58,872 nucleotides of DNA from Caulobacter sp. GTDB lineage: Bacteria; Pseudomonadota; Alphaproteobacteria; Caulobacterales; Caulobacteraceae. Location: positions 1-58,872 of the forward strand of contig JAQGIK010000156.1 of the NCBI GenBank assembly GCA_028291265.1, given 5' to 3'. The translations under genes and the position numbers were made by a program. Shown here one piece after another: positions 1 through 7,651 of the stretch (its first letter is position 1; every line of letters begins with the position of its first letter). The notes below the pieces were generated by a model. It was not told where the DNA came from, searched no databases, and saw nothing but the letters and a program-made list of their open reading frames with translations.

Positions 1-393
1 ATCTTCGCCGGCTTCTACTACTGGTTCGAGAAGATGTGGGGCGTGAAGTACAACGAGTTCCTCGGCGCCGCCCACTTCTGGGTGATGTTCGTCGGCGTCA
101 ACGTGGTCTTCTTCCCGCAGCACTTCCTGGGCCTCAACGGCATGCCGCGGCGCTACGTCGATTACCCGACCGGCTTCTCCTACTGGAACAAGGTCTCCTC
201 GATCGGCTACGTCATCACCCTGGTCGGCGTCGGCATCTTCCTGCTGGTGCTCATCGAAGCGATGATCCGCCGCCGCAAGGCCGAGGCCAACCCTTGGGGC
301 GAAGGCGCCACGACGCTGGAGTGGACCCTGTCCTCGCCGCCGCCGTTCCACCAGTTCAACGAACCCCCGGTGATCGAGCCCGACCACCACTAA
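1..393 (+). CDS. ctaD: Cytochrome c oxidase subunit I, C-terminal fragment
   Basis: This is the 3' end of the heme-copper oxidase catalytic subunit; the gene begins outside the window and the frame is open from base 1. The 130 visible codons carry the family C-terminal signature [14 protein letters not shown] followed by a conserved DYP. A last membrane helix runs roughly from fragment residues 62 to 85, followed by a charged cytoplasmic tail rich in E, P and H. The active-site histidines lie upstream and cannot be checked here. It heads the ctaB-ctaG-ctaE block, which supports an aa3-type oxidase of the inner membrane. Confidence 0.95.
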   Translation: MFAGFYYWFEKMWGVKYNEFLGAAHFWVMFVGVNVVFFPQHFLGLNGMPRRYVDYPTGFSYWNKVSSIGYVITLVGVGIFLLVLIEAMIRRRKAEANPWGEGATTLEWTLSSPPPFHQFNEPPVIEPDHH

Positions 394-492
394 GGACCAG
401 CCCGCCGCGTCCCCTCCTTTCAATGTTTAGAGGGGGCGCGGCGGCGCTCCATTGAAGAAGGAAGATCGCCGCCCTCGCGCGGCGTATCGCCG

Positions 493-1458
493 ATGCCCAA
501 ACCGACCGCCATCGAAGATCTGCCGATCGCCCGCGCTCCGGGCCAATGGGGCGACTATGTCCAGCTGATGAAGCCCCGGGTGATGAGCCTGGTGGTGTTC
601 ACCGCCTTCGTCGGCCTGATCTGTTCGGGCGTGCCGATGAACCCGGTGCTGGCCGCGGTCGACATCTTCTGCATCGCCGTCGGGGCCGGCGCCTCGGCCG
701 CCTTCAACATGTGGTACGACGCCGACATCGACAGCGTCATGCGTCGCACGGCCGGCCGGCCGGTCCCGGCCGGCAAGGTCCAGGGGGCCGACGCCCTGGC
801 GCTCGGCGTCGTCCTCACCCTGCTGTCGGTGATGCTGCTGGGGATGACCGCCAACTGGCTGGCGGCCGGCCTGCTGGCCTTCACCATCTTCTTCTACGCG
901 GTGGTCTACACCATGTGGCTGAAGCGCTGGACGGCCCAGAACATCGTCATCGGCGGCCTGGCCGGCGCCCTGCCGCCGGTCATCGGCTGGGCCGCCGCCG
1001 CCGGCGAGACGCCGGCCAACGCCTGGCTGCTGGTGCTGATCATCTTCCTGTGGACCCCACCGCATTTCTGGGCCCTGTCGCTCTACACGTCGCAGGACTA
1101 CGCCAAGGCCGGCGTGCCGATGATGCCGGTGGTCAAGGGCGCCAAGTCCACCCGGCTGCAGGTGCTGGTCTATTCGCTGATCCTGATTCCGGTCTGTGTC
1201 GCGCCCTTCTTCACCGGCCTGGGCGGCCTCGCCTACCTGGCCGTCTCCGGCCTCGGCGGCGGCGTCTTCCTGTTGCTGGCCTGGCGCCTCTACCGCAGCC
1301 ATGCCGGCGAGGGCGCCGATCCGCGCAACACGCCGGAGCTCTACGACGTCAAGGCCGGGGCCACCGACGCCCGCAACCTGTTCGCCTTCTCCATCCTCTA
1401 TCTCTTCGCGATGTTCGCCACCCTGGCGGTCGAGCGACTGTTGGGGCTGACCCTGTGA
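493..1458 (+). CDS. ctaB: Protoheme IX farnesyltransferase (heme O synthase)
   Basis: The 321-residue protein belongs to the UbiA prenyltransferase superfamily. It transfers a farnesyl group from farnesyl diphosphate to heme b, giving heme O for the aa3 oxidase. The N-terminal KPRVM segment and the Asp-rich first motif YDADID followed by RRTAGRP (about residues 77-93) are typical. A string of hydrophobic segments agrees with about nine membrane helices. It lies 99 bases after ctaD and its stop overlaps the start of the next small gene. Length and motifs fit CtaB/CyoE closely. Confidence 0.95.
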   Translation: MPKPTAIEDLPIARAPGQWGDYVQLMKPRVMSLVVFTAFVGLICSGVPMNPVLAAVDIFCIAVGAGASAAFNMWYDADIDSVMRRTAGRPVPAGKVQGADALALGVVLTLLSVMLLGMTANWLAAGLLAFTIFFYAVVYTMWLKRWTAQNIVIGGLAGALPPVIGWAAAAGETPANAWLLVLIIFLWTPPHFWALSLYTSQDYAKAGVPMMPVVKGAKSTRLQVLVYSLILIPVCVAPFFTGLGGLAYLAVSGLGGGVFLLLAWRLYRSHAGEGADPRNTPELYDVKAGATDARNLFAFSILYLFAMFATLAVERLLGLTL

Positions 1459-1640
1459 CCGACCAGCCGACCTTCCCCGAACCGCGCAAGCCGCTGACCC
1501 CGGCCGAGCAGGAGGCGGCCCGCGTCGCCCAGCGCAAGCGCAACATCGCCATCGCGATCGGCCTCGTCGGCTTCATCATCCTGATCTACCTCGTCACCGT
1601 CCTGAAGATGGGAGGGGCCATTGCCAACCGCCCCCTCTAG
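1455..1640 (+). CDS. Small CoxF-like membrane protein of the oxidase operon
   Basis: This 61-residue protein starts at a GTG that overlaps the ctaB stop codon (GTGA). A charged, proline-rich N-terminus of about 32 residues is followed by one hydrophobic helix (IAIAIGLVGFIILIYLVTVL) and a short tail. Short one-helix proteins are common between ctaB and ctaG in alphaproteobacteria, where they are called CoxF or hypothetical oxidase assembly proteins. The assignment rests on position and topology rather than a catalytic motif. The 3' end overlaps the ctaG start by 20 bases, which suggests translational coupling. Confidence 0.75.
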   Translation: MTDQPTFPEPRKPLTPAEQEAARVAQRKRNIAIAIGLVGFIILIYLVTVLKMGGAIANRPL

Positions 1641-2223
1641 CCTGGCCAGACGGAACGTCCGTATCGCCGCCATCTGCGGCGTCGTGCTGTTCGGCATGGT
1701 CGGCGCGGCCTACGCCGCCGTGCCCCTGTACCGCGCCTTCTGCCAGCTGACCGGTTTCGACGGCACCATCCGCAAGGCCGAGGCCGCGCCGAGCAAGGTG
1801 CTGGACCGCACGCTGACGATTCGCTTCGACGCCAACGTCCGCGACCTGCCCTGGGATTTCAAACCGAGCCAGGTGACGCAACAGGTCAAGATCGGGGCCA
1901 CCGGCCTGGCCTTCTACAAGGTCACCAACCACGGCAAGCAGGCCATCACCGGCCGCGCCAGCTACAACGTCGTGCCAGAGGCGGCCGGCGCCTATTTCCA
2001 GAAGCTGGAATGCTTCTGCTTCAGCGACCAGACCATCCAGCCCGGCCAGAGCGTCGAGTTTCCGGTGGTCTATTTCGTCGATCCGCAATTCGCCACCGAC
2101 TTCGAGACGAAGGGCAAGACCGAGGTCACCCTCAGCTACACCTTCTTCCCGGTCGAATCCCAGCAGGCCAACGCTCTTGCGCCCGCATCGCCTCTTGGCG
2201 GCGCGGCCAAGGCGGGGCTATAG
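1621..2223 (+). CDS. ctaG: Cytochrome c oxidase assembly protein CtaG (Cox11 family)
   Basis: This 200-residue copper chaperone delivers Cu to the CuB site of subunit I. One N-terminal membrane helix (about residues 13-33) anchors a periplasmic domain. The copper-binding motif CFCF occurs in LECFCFSDQTI at about residues 134-137. The start is a TTG preceded by a GGGAGGGG ribosome binding site at a suitable distance, although it lies inside the preceding small gene. Length and motif match the Cox11/CtaG family well. Confidence 0.93.
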   Translation: MPTAPSSLARRNVRIAAICGVVLFGMVGAAYAAVPLYRAFCQLTGFDGTIRKAEAAPSKVLDRTLTIRFDANVRDLPWDFKPSQVTQQVKIGATGLAFYKVTNHGKQAITGRASYNVVPEAAGAYFQKLECFCFSDQTIQPGQSVEFPVVYFVDPQFATDFETKGKTEVTLSYTFFPVESQQANALAPASPLGGAAKAGL

Positions 2224-2291
2224 GCAACCCATACGGCGTCGCGGTGCGGCGCTTAAGTCTGAAGAATTGAGAAGGGCAGGGCTCTAGAGAC

Positions 2292-3170
2292 ATGGCTCAC
2301 GGCGCCGTCAAACACGACTACCACCTGGTCAACCCGAGCGCCTGGCCGCTGGTCGGCTCGATCGCGGCCACGATCATGATGCTCGGCATGGTGATCTTCA
2401 TGAAGGGCCTGTTTGGCCTGGAGAAGGGCACCTGGTGGGTCGCAGCGCTAGGTTTCGGCGGCGTGCTCTACACCATGCTCGGCTGGTGGATGGACGTCAC
2501 CAAGGAAGCCAACGCCGGGGATCACACCCCGGTCGTGGCCATCGGCCTGCGCTACGGCATGATCCTGTTCATCGCTTCGGAAGTGATGTTCTTCGTCGCC
2601 TGGTTCTGGATCTTCTTCGAGGGCGCGCTGGTCTGGGAACACCGCACCCTGACCCCCGCCGTCGGCAACTTCATGGACGTGGCCGAGGCCTGGAAACAGT
2701 GGCCGCCCAAGGGTGTCGAGCTGGTCCCGGCCTTCCACCTGCCGCTGGTCAACACCCTGACCCTTCTGCTGTCGGGCACCACCGTCACCTGGGCCCACCA
2801 CGCGCTGCAACAGGGCGACCGCCGGAGCGCCAAGATCGGCCTGCTGCTGACCGTCATCCTGGGCGTGCTGTTCACCTCGATCCAGGCCTACGAGTACCAC
2901 CACATCCTGACCGAAAAGCTGTTCTACTCGGAAGAGGCGGCCAACTCGGGCCTCTACGGCTCGGCCTTCTTCATGGCCACCGGCTTCCACGGCTTCCACG
3001 TCCTGATCGGCACCATCTTCCTGGCCATCTGCCTCCTGCGCCTGATGGGCGGCGGCTTCAGCCCCAAGCAGCACTTCGGTCTCGAAGCGGCGGCCTGGTA
3101 CTGGCACTTCGTCGACGTGGTCTGGCTGTTCCTGTTCGCCTTCATCTACGTCATCTTCGGGACGATGTAG
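2292..3170 (+). CDS. ctaE: Cytochrome c oxidase subunit III
   Basis: The 292-residue protein is the third core subunit of the aa3 oxidase. It starts with the usual HDYHLVNPSAWPL segment and contains about seven hydrophobic helices. The conserved HGFHVLIGT and WYWHFVDVVWLFLF segments near the C-terminus are family signatures. It follows ctaG after 68 bases and is followed by DUF983 and SURF1, the standard alphaproteobacterial order. It is an inner-membrane structural subunit that surrounds subunit I. Confidence 0.96.
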   Translation: MAHGAVKHDYHLVNPSAWPLVGSIAATIMMLGMVIFMKGLFGLEKGTWWVAALGFGGVLYTMLGWWMDVTKEANAGDHTPVVAIGLRYGMILFIASEVMFFVAWFWIFFEGALVWEHRTLTPAVGNFMDVAEAWKQWPPKGVELVPAFHLPLVNTLTLLLSGTTVTWAHHALQQGDRRSAKIGLLLTVILGVLFTSIQAYEYHHILTEKLFYSEEAANSGLYGSAFFMATGFHGFHVLIGTIFLAICLLRLMGGGFSPKQHFGLEAAAWYWHFVDVVWLFLFAFIYVIFGTM

Positions 3171-3172
3171 GG

Positions 3173-3535
3173 ATGACCAATCCCTACCTGGCGGGGGCGG
3201 CCGGTCGCTGCCCCCGCTGCGGCGAGGGGTTCCTGTTCGATGGTTTCCTGAAGGTGGCGCCGGCGTGTGATGCGTGCGGCGCCGCTTTCACGAAGGCCGA
3301 CAGCGGGGACGGACCCGCCGTCTTCATCATCCTCATCGCCGGCTTCCTGATGGCCTTCGGGGCCATGTTCCACATGATCGCCTTCAACCCGCCGATCTGG
3401 GTGCTGCTGGTGGTCTGGCTCCCGCTGACCGTGCTGGTCGTGCTCGGCCTTCTTCGCCCGATGAAGGGCCTGATGGTCGCCGCCCAGTTCGCCAACCAGG
3501 CCAGCCAGGCCGGCCGCGACGATGTCCGCAAATAG
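3173..3535 (+). CDS. DUF983 zinc-ribbon membrane protein
   Basis: This 120-residue protein has two CxxC pairs (C13/C16 and C32/C35) that form a small zinc ribbon, followed by two hydrophobic helices. DUF983 proteins sit next to oxidase assembly genes in many alphaproteobacteria; their exact role is not established. It starts two bases after the ctaE stop, and its 3' end overlaps the SURF1 start by 14 bases, so the block is probably co-translated. The product is likely inner-membrane with a cytoplasmic metal-binding head. Confidence 0.9.
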   Translation: MTNPYLAGAAGRCPRCGEGFLFDGFLKVAPACDACGAAFTKADSGDGPAVFIILIAGFLMAFGAMFHMIAFNPPIWVLLVVWLPLTVLVVLGLLRPMKGLMVAAQFANQASQAGRDDVRK

Positions 3536-4220
3536 ACGCCTGCCCATCGGCCTGACGATCGCCACGGCGATCAGCCTGGTCATCCTGATCGTGCTCGGCA
3601 CGTGGCAGCTGCAGCGGCTGGCGTGGAAGACCGAGTTGCTGGCGCGGATCGAGGCGGCCAAGACCGCGCCCGTGAACGCGCTTGAGGAGGTCCTGGCCGA
3701 GGGCGGCGATGTCGAGTTTCGCCGGGTCTGGATGCTGTGCCCGGCCAGCGCCTTCTCCCGCCAGATCGAACTCTATGGTCTGGTCGATAGCCAGTCCGTG
3801 CGCCGCCTGCTTATCGCCTGCCCGACCAGCACCGGCTCGATCCTTGTCGACCAGGGTTACGTCGCCGATACCGTCTCGGCTCGACCCGGCCCGCCTTCCG
3901 CCGGGCTGATCAGGATCGAGGGTATCCTGCGCAAGCCCGACAAGCCCGGCCCCTTCAATCCCGCGACCGAGCGCGATGGCCTGTGGTACGGCCGCGACAT
4001 CCTGGCCATGGCCAAGGCGCTGGGCGCCGGCAATCCGGCCCCGGTCTTCCTGTTCGCTTCGGCGCCTGTCCGCCCCGAGTGGCAGGCGTTGAAGCCAGCG
4101 CCGGTCCCCGCCGGCATTCCCAACCGCCACCTCGAGTACGCCCTGACCTGGTTCGGCCTTGCCGGGGCGCTGCTCGCCATCTACGCCGCCATGCTCTGGC
4201 GCAGGTTCAAGGCACGATGA
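3522..4220 (+). CDS. SURF1 family cytochrome oxidase biogenesis protein
   Basis: The 232-residue protein has the SURF1 layout: one helix at residues 8-25 followed by LGTWQLQRL, a periplasmic domain, and a second helix near the C-terminus. SURF1 (Shy1) proteins help insert heme a into subunit I. The start overlaps DUF983 and the stop overlaps thrC (ATGA), so this gene links oxidase biogenesis to an amino-acid gene in one transcription unit. Length and topology fit the family. Confidence 0.93.
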   Translation: MSANRRLPIGLTIATAISLVILIVLGTWQLQRLAWKTELLARIEAAKTAPVNALEEVLAEGGDVEFRRVWMLCPASAFSRQIELYGLVDSQSVRRLLIACPTSTGSILVDQGYVADTVSARPGPPSAGLIRIEGILRKPDKPGPFNPATERDGLWYGRDILAMAKALGAGNPAPVFLFASAPVRPEWQALKPAPVPAGIPNRHLEYALTWFGLAGALLAIYAAMLWRRFKAR

Positions 4221-5623
4221 AATACGTCTCCACGCGGGCGGGCGATTCCGCCGCCCAGCCGATCGGCTTCCTCGACGCGGTGCTGGCGGGCCTGGCTCCC
4301 GACGGCGGCCTCTATGTGCCCGAGACCTGGCCGACCTTCACGCCGCAGGAGATCGCCGCCTTCGCCGGCCAGCCCTATGCGAAGGTCGCCGCCGCCGTGA
4401 TCGGCAAGTTCGCCGATGGCGAGATCGCCGCTGACGTGCTCGAAGAGATGTGCGCCGAGGCCTACGGGACCTTCGCCCACGCCGCCACCTGCCCGGTCGT
4501 CCAGCTGGGCCCGAACCTGTATATCGCCGAACTGTTCCATGGCCCGACCCTGGCCTTCAAGGACGTCGCCATGCAGCTGCTGTCGCGGCTGTACGACCAT
4601 ATCCTGGGGCAGAAGGGCCGCACCCTGACCATCGTCTGCGCCACCAGCGGCGACACCGGCGGGGCGGCGGTCGAGGCCTTCCGCGGCCGCAGCAATGTCC
4701 GCATCGTCGCCATGTTCCCGGAGGGCCGTATCAGTGAGGTGCAGCGCCGGTTCATGACCACCGTGGAAGACAGGAACGTCGCCAACCTGTCCCTGCAGGG
4801 CAGCTTCGACGACTGCCAGGCGATCCTGAAAGCCATGTTCGCCGACGGCCAGTTCGCCAAGGCCGTCGACCTGTCGGCCGTCAACTCGATCAACTTCGCC
4901 CGCATCGCCGCCCAGGCGGTCTACTATTTCACCACCGCCGTGGCCCTTGGCGCGCCGCACCGCAAGGTCGCCTTCGCCGTGCCGACCGGCAACTTCGGCG
5001 ACGCCTTCGCGGCCTATGTCGCGGTGAAGATGGGCCTGCCGGTCGAGAAGATCCTCGTCGCCACCAACAGCAACGACATCATGGCCCGCGCCTTCGAGGA
5101 CGGCCGCTATTCGCGCGGCAACGTCGCGGCCACCCAGAGCCCGGCCATGGACATCCAGGTCGCCTCGAACTTCGAGCGCCTCTATTTCGAGGCGGTCCGC
5201 CGCGACGGCCTGGAGACCGGCCGCGCCTTCCGCGCCTTCGCCGACGCCGGCGTCATCGACATCCCGCCGGGCGCCCTGGCGACCATGCGCGAGCTCTTCA
5301 ACGGCGCCTCGACCAACGAGGCCGACACCAGCCGCGCCATGCTGGCCACGCTCAACGAGACCGGGCGGCTGATCGATCCCCACACCGCCGTCGCCATCAG
5401 CGCCGCCAAACGCACGACCCTGTCCAGCGACGGGGTTCCGCTGATCGTCCTCTCCACCGCCCACCCGGCCAAGTTCCCGGAAGCGGTCCAGGCCGCCACC
5501 GGCGTGACGCCGACCTTCCCGCGCGCCGACCGCCACCTGGAGGGCAAGCCCGAGCGCTTCGACCGGCTGCCGGCCGACGCGGCCGTGGTCATGGACTATG
5601 TGCGGAGTTTCGCGGGTCGATGA
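4217..5623 (+). CDS. thrC: Threonine synthase
   Basis: This 468-residue PLP enzyme converts O-phospho-L-homoserine to threonine. The N-terminus carries the threonine synthase lead (YVSTRAG, then APDGGLYVPE). The PLP lysine is K115 in GPTLAFKDVAMQLL, and the phosphate-binding ATSGDTGGAA loop follows. The start overlaps the SURF1 stop (ATGA) and the stop overlaps the M16 peptidase start in the same way. Its place between oxidase assembly and an M16 peptidase is a known gene order in Caulobacter relatives. Confidence 0.96.
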   Translation: MKYVSTRAGDSAAQPIGFLDAVLAGLAPDGGLYVPETWPTFTPQEIAAFAGQPYAKVAAAVIGKFADGEIAADVLEEMCAEAYGTFAHAATCPVVQLGPNLYIAELFHGPTLAFKDVAMQLLSRLYDHILGQKGRTLTIVCATSGDTGGAAVEAFRGRSNVRIVAMFPEGRISEVQRRFMTTVEDRNVANLSLQGSFDDCQAILKAMFADGQFAKAVDLSAVNSINFARIAAQAVYYFTTAVALGAPHRKVAFAVPTGNFGDAFAAYVAVKMGLPVEKILVATNSNDIMARAFEDGRYSRGNVAATQSPAMDIQVASNFERLYFEAVRRDGLETGRAFRAFADAGVIDIPPGALATMRELFNGASTNEADTSRAMLATLNETGRLIDPHTAVAISAAKRTTLSSDGVPLIVLSTAHPAKFPEAVQAATGVTPTFPRADRHLEGKPERFDRLPADAAVVMDYVRSFAGR

Positions 5624-6888
5624 CCCCGCGCATCCACACCCTGGCCAACGGCGTGCGGGTCATCTGCGACCCTATGCCGGGGCTGGAGACCCTGGCCCTG
5701 TCTGTCGTCGCCGGACGCGGCGCGGCGTCCGAGGATCTGCATCGTTCGGGCTGGTCGCATCTGCTCGAACATATGGTCTTCAAGGGCGCCGGCTCGCGGA
5801 CCGCCCGCGAGATCGTCGAGGTGGTCGAAAGCGCCGGTGGTCAGGTCAACGCCGCCACCGGCTATGAGCGGACCAGCTTCCAGATCCGGGCGCTGAAGGG
5901 CGGCGCAGCGCTCGGCATGGAAATCCTCTCCGATCTCGTGCTGCGCCCGACCCTCGATGCCGGCGACCTGGCCAAGGAAAAGTCCGTCGTCGCCCAGGAG
6001 ATCGCCGAGGCCGCCGACACCCCCGACGACCTGGTCTTCGAGCTGGCGCAACAGGCCGCCTGGCCGGACCAGCCGCACGGCCGGCCGATCCTCGGCACGC
6101 CCAAGTCCCTGAAGCCCGCCGATGTCGCCGCCATCGACGGCTGGCGCGCCGCCCTTTACGCGCCCGACCGCCTGGTGGTCAGCGCCGCCGGGGCCGTCGA
6201 CGAGGATGAGTTGCTGCGGCTGGCCGAGGCGGCGTTCGGTTCGCAGCCAGCCGGGCAGGGGGCCCCGACCCCGGCCGCGCCGGTGTTCACGCCGGGCCGG
6301 GCCGCCAAGCTGCGGCGGCTGGAGCAGGCCCATCTGGTCCTGCTGCTCCCGGCCTTCGGGGCCAGGGACGACGATTATTTCGCCCTGCGCCTGTTCGTGG
6401 AGATGCTGGGCGGCGGCATGTCCTCCCGGCTTTTCCAGGAGGCCCGCGAGAACCGGGGCCTCGCCTACGCCATCGACGCCTGGAGCGACACCTACGCCGA
6501 CGCCGGGGTGCTGGGCGTCTATGCCGGCTGCGCGGCCAAGGATGCGGGGCCGCTGGCCGAGGTGGCGGCGCGGGAGACGGTCAGCCTGGCCTCCTCGGTC
6601 GGCGACGCCGAACTGGCCCGGGCCAAGGCGCAGCTGAAGGCGCATCTGTTCATGGCGCGGGAGCAGCCGCTGTCGCGGGCCGAGACCTCGGCCGGACAGG
6701 CGCTGCTGTTCCAGAAGCTGTTCGCGGCCGGCGAGATCGCCGAAGCGATCGACGCCGTGACGGCGGCGGATATCGCGCGGGTCGGGGCAAGGTTCCTGGA
6801 TCCTGGCCTGGTGGCGGGGGCGGTGCTGGGCTCGAAGGCCTCGCTCGGCGCCGTCGAAGTGTTCGCCGAGGCGTTGAAGGCGGGCTAG
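5620..6888 (+). CDS. M16 family zinc metallopeptidase (processing-peptidase type)
   Basis: The 422-residue protein has the inverted zinc motif HLLEH (H47, E50, H51), with the distal ligand Glu at about 127 in VVAQEIAEA. This matches M16 peptidases related to the mitochondrial processing peptidase beta subunit. The second half holds the non-catalytic M16 domain with ARENRGLAYAIDAW. No signal peptide is visible, so it is probably cytoplasmic. The start overlaps thrC (ATGA). The substrate cannot be told from sequence. Confidence 0.93.
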   Translation: MTPRIHTLANGVRVICDPMPGLETLALSVVAGRGAASEDLHRSGWSHLLEHMVFKGAGSRTAREIVEVVESAGGQVNAATGYERTSFQIRALKGGAALGMEILSDLVLRPTLDAGDLAKEKSVVAQEIAEAADTPDDLVFELAQQAAWPDQPHGRPILGTPKSLKPADVAAIDGWRAALYAPDRLVVSAAGAVDEDELLRLAEAAFGSQPAGQGAPTPAAPVFTPGRAAKLRRLEQAHLVLLLPAFGARDDDYFALRLFVEMLGGGMSSRLFQEARENRGLAYAIDAWSDTYADAGVLGVYAGCAAKDAGPLAEVAARETVSLASSVGDAELARAKAQLKAHLFMAREQPLSRAETSAGQALLFQKLFAAGEIAEAIDAVTAADIARVGARFLDPGLVAGAVLGSKASLGAVEVFAEALKAG

Positions 6889-6891
6889 CCG

Positions 6892-6913
6892 TCCCTCCCC
6901 GAATGGGGAGGGA
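6892..6913. repeat. Short CCTCCCC/GGGGAGG hairpin
   Basis: A perfect 9-base stem (TCCCTCCCC and GGGGAGGGA) around a GAAT loop lies 3 bases after the M16 gene. It has no T-run, so it is not a classical terminator, though it could stabilise the 3' end of the transcript. The same arm sequence recurs in the large element at 36140-36283, which marks it as a minimal copy of a dispersed intergenic repeat. Confidence 0.7.
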
Positions 6914-6951
6914 GGTTGACGCGCCGGCCCTCAAAGCCAAACCTAGGACCC

Positions 6952-7548
6952 ATGGCCCTCATCGACTGGACCGGTCTGGACTCCGCCTTCCGCCTCGACG
7001 GCGGCAGCGTCCGGCTGCGCCCGCCGAAGGCCAGCGACTACGCCGAATGGGCCGCCGTCCGCGCCGCCTCCCGCGACTTCCTGCAGCCCTGGGAGCCGGT
7101 CTGGGCCCGCGACGACCTGACCCGCAGCGCCTACCGCCGCCGCCTCGACGCCTGGCGCCGCGACCTCGAGCAGGGGATCACCTACCCCTTCTTCGTCTTC
7201 TCCAACGAGACCGGGGCCCTGACCGGCGGCATCACCCTTTCCAATGTCCGGCGGGGTGTCGCGCAGGTGGGGACTGTGGGGTATTGGAGCGGGGTCCACA
7301 CCGTCCGCCAGGGCCACACCCTGACCGCCGTGCGCACCGTCAGCCGCTTCGCCTTCCGCACCCTGGGCCTGTCGCGCCTCGAGGCCGCCTGCCTGCCCAG
7401 CAACACCGGCAGCGCCGCCCTGCTGCTCAAGGCGGGGTTCAGCGAGGAGGGCTTTGCCCGCGCTTATCTAAAAATTAACGGCGAATGGCGAGACCATCGC
7501 CTGTTCGGGTTGATTTCGCGGGAGCGGGACCAGTCCTGCCCGGACTAG
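6952..7548 (+). CDS. GNAT family N-acetyltransferase (RimJ/RimL type)
   Basis: The 198-residue protein resembles the ribosomal-protein alanine acetyltransferases RimJ and RimL. It begins with a substrate-side segment (SVRLRPPKASDYAEW), and the acetyl-CoA binding region lies around GYWSGVHTVRQGHTLTAVR. The C-terminal LGLSRLEAACLPSNTGS segment is also typical. The ATG at 6952 was preferred to an in-frame TTG at 6916 because it fits the family N-terminus and has AGGA upstream. The actual acceptor protein or small molecule is unknown. Confidence 0.9.
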   Translation: MALIDWTGLDSAFRLDGGSVRLRPPKASDYAEWAAVRAASRDFLQPWEPVWARDDLTRSAYRRRLDAWRRDLEQGITYPFFVFSNETGALTGGITLSNVRRGVAQVGTVGYWSGVHTVRQGHTLTAVRTVSRFAFRTLGLSRLEAACLPSNTGSAALLLKAGFSEEGFARAYLKINGEWRDHRLFGLISRERDQSCPD

Positions 7549-7651
7549 TTTTGGCGAGCGAGGCTGCACAGGAAACCGGTATCAAGCCGGCCCGAAGCAC
7601 CGTAAGCCGCAAAGTGGGCATTTTGCTCGCAGGTTCTGAGGGGCGCGCCGC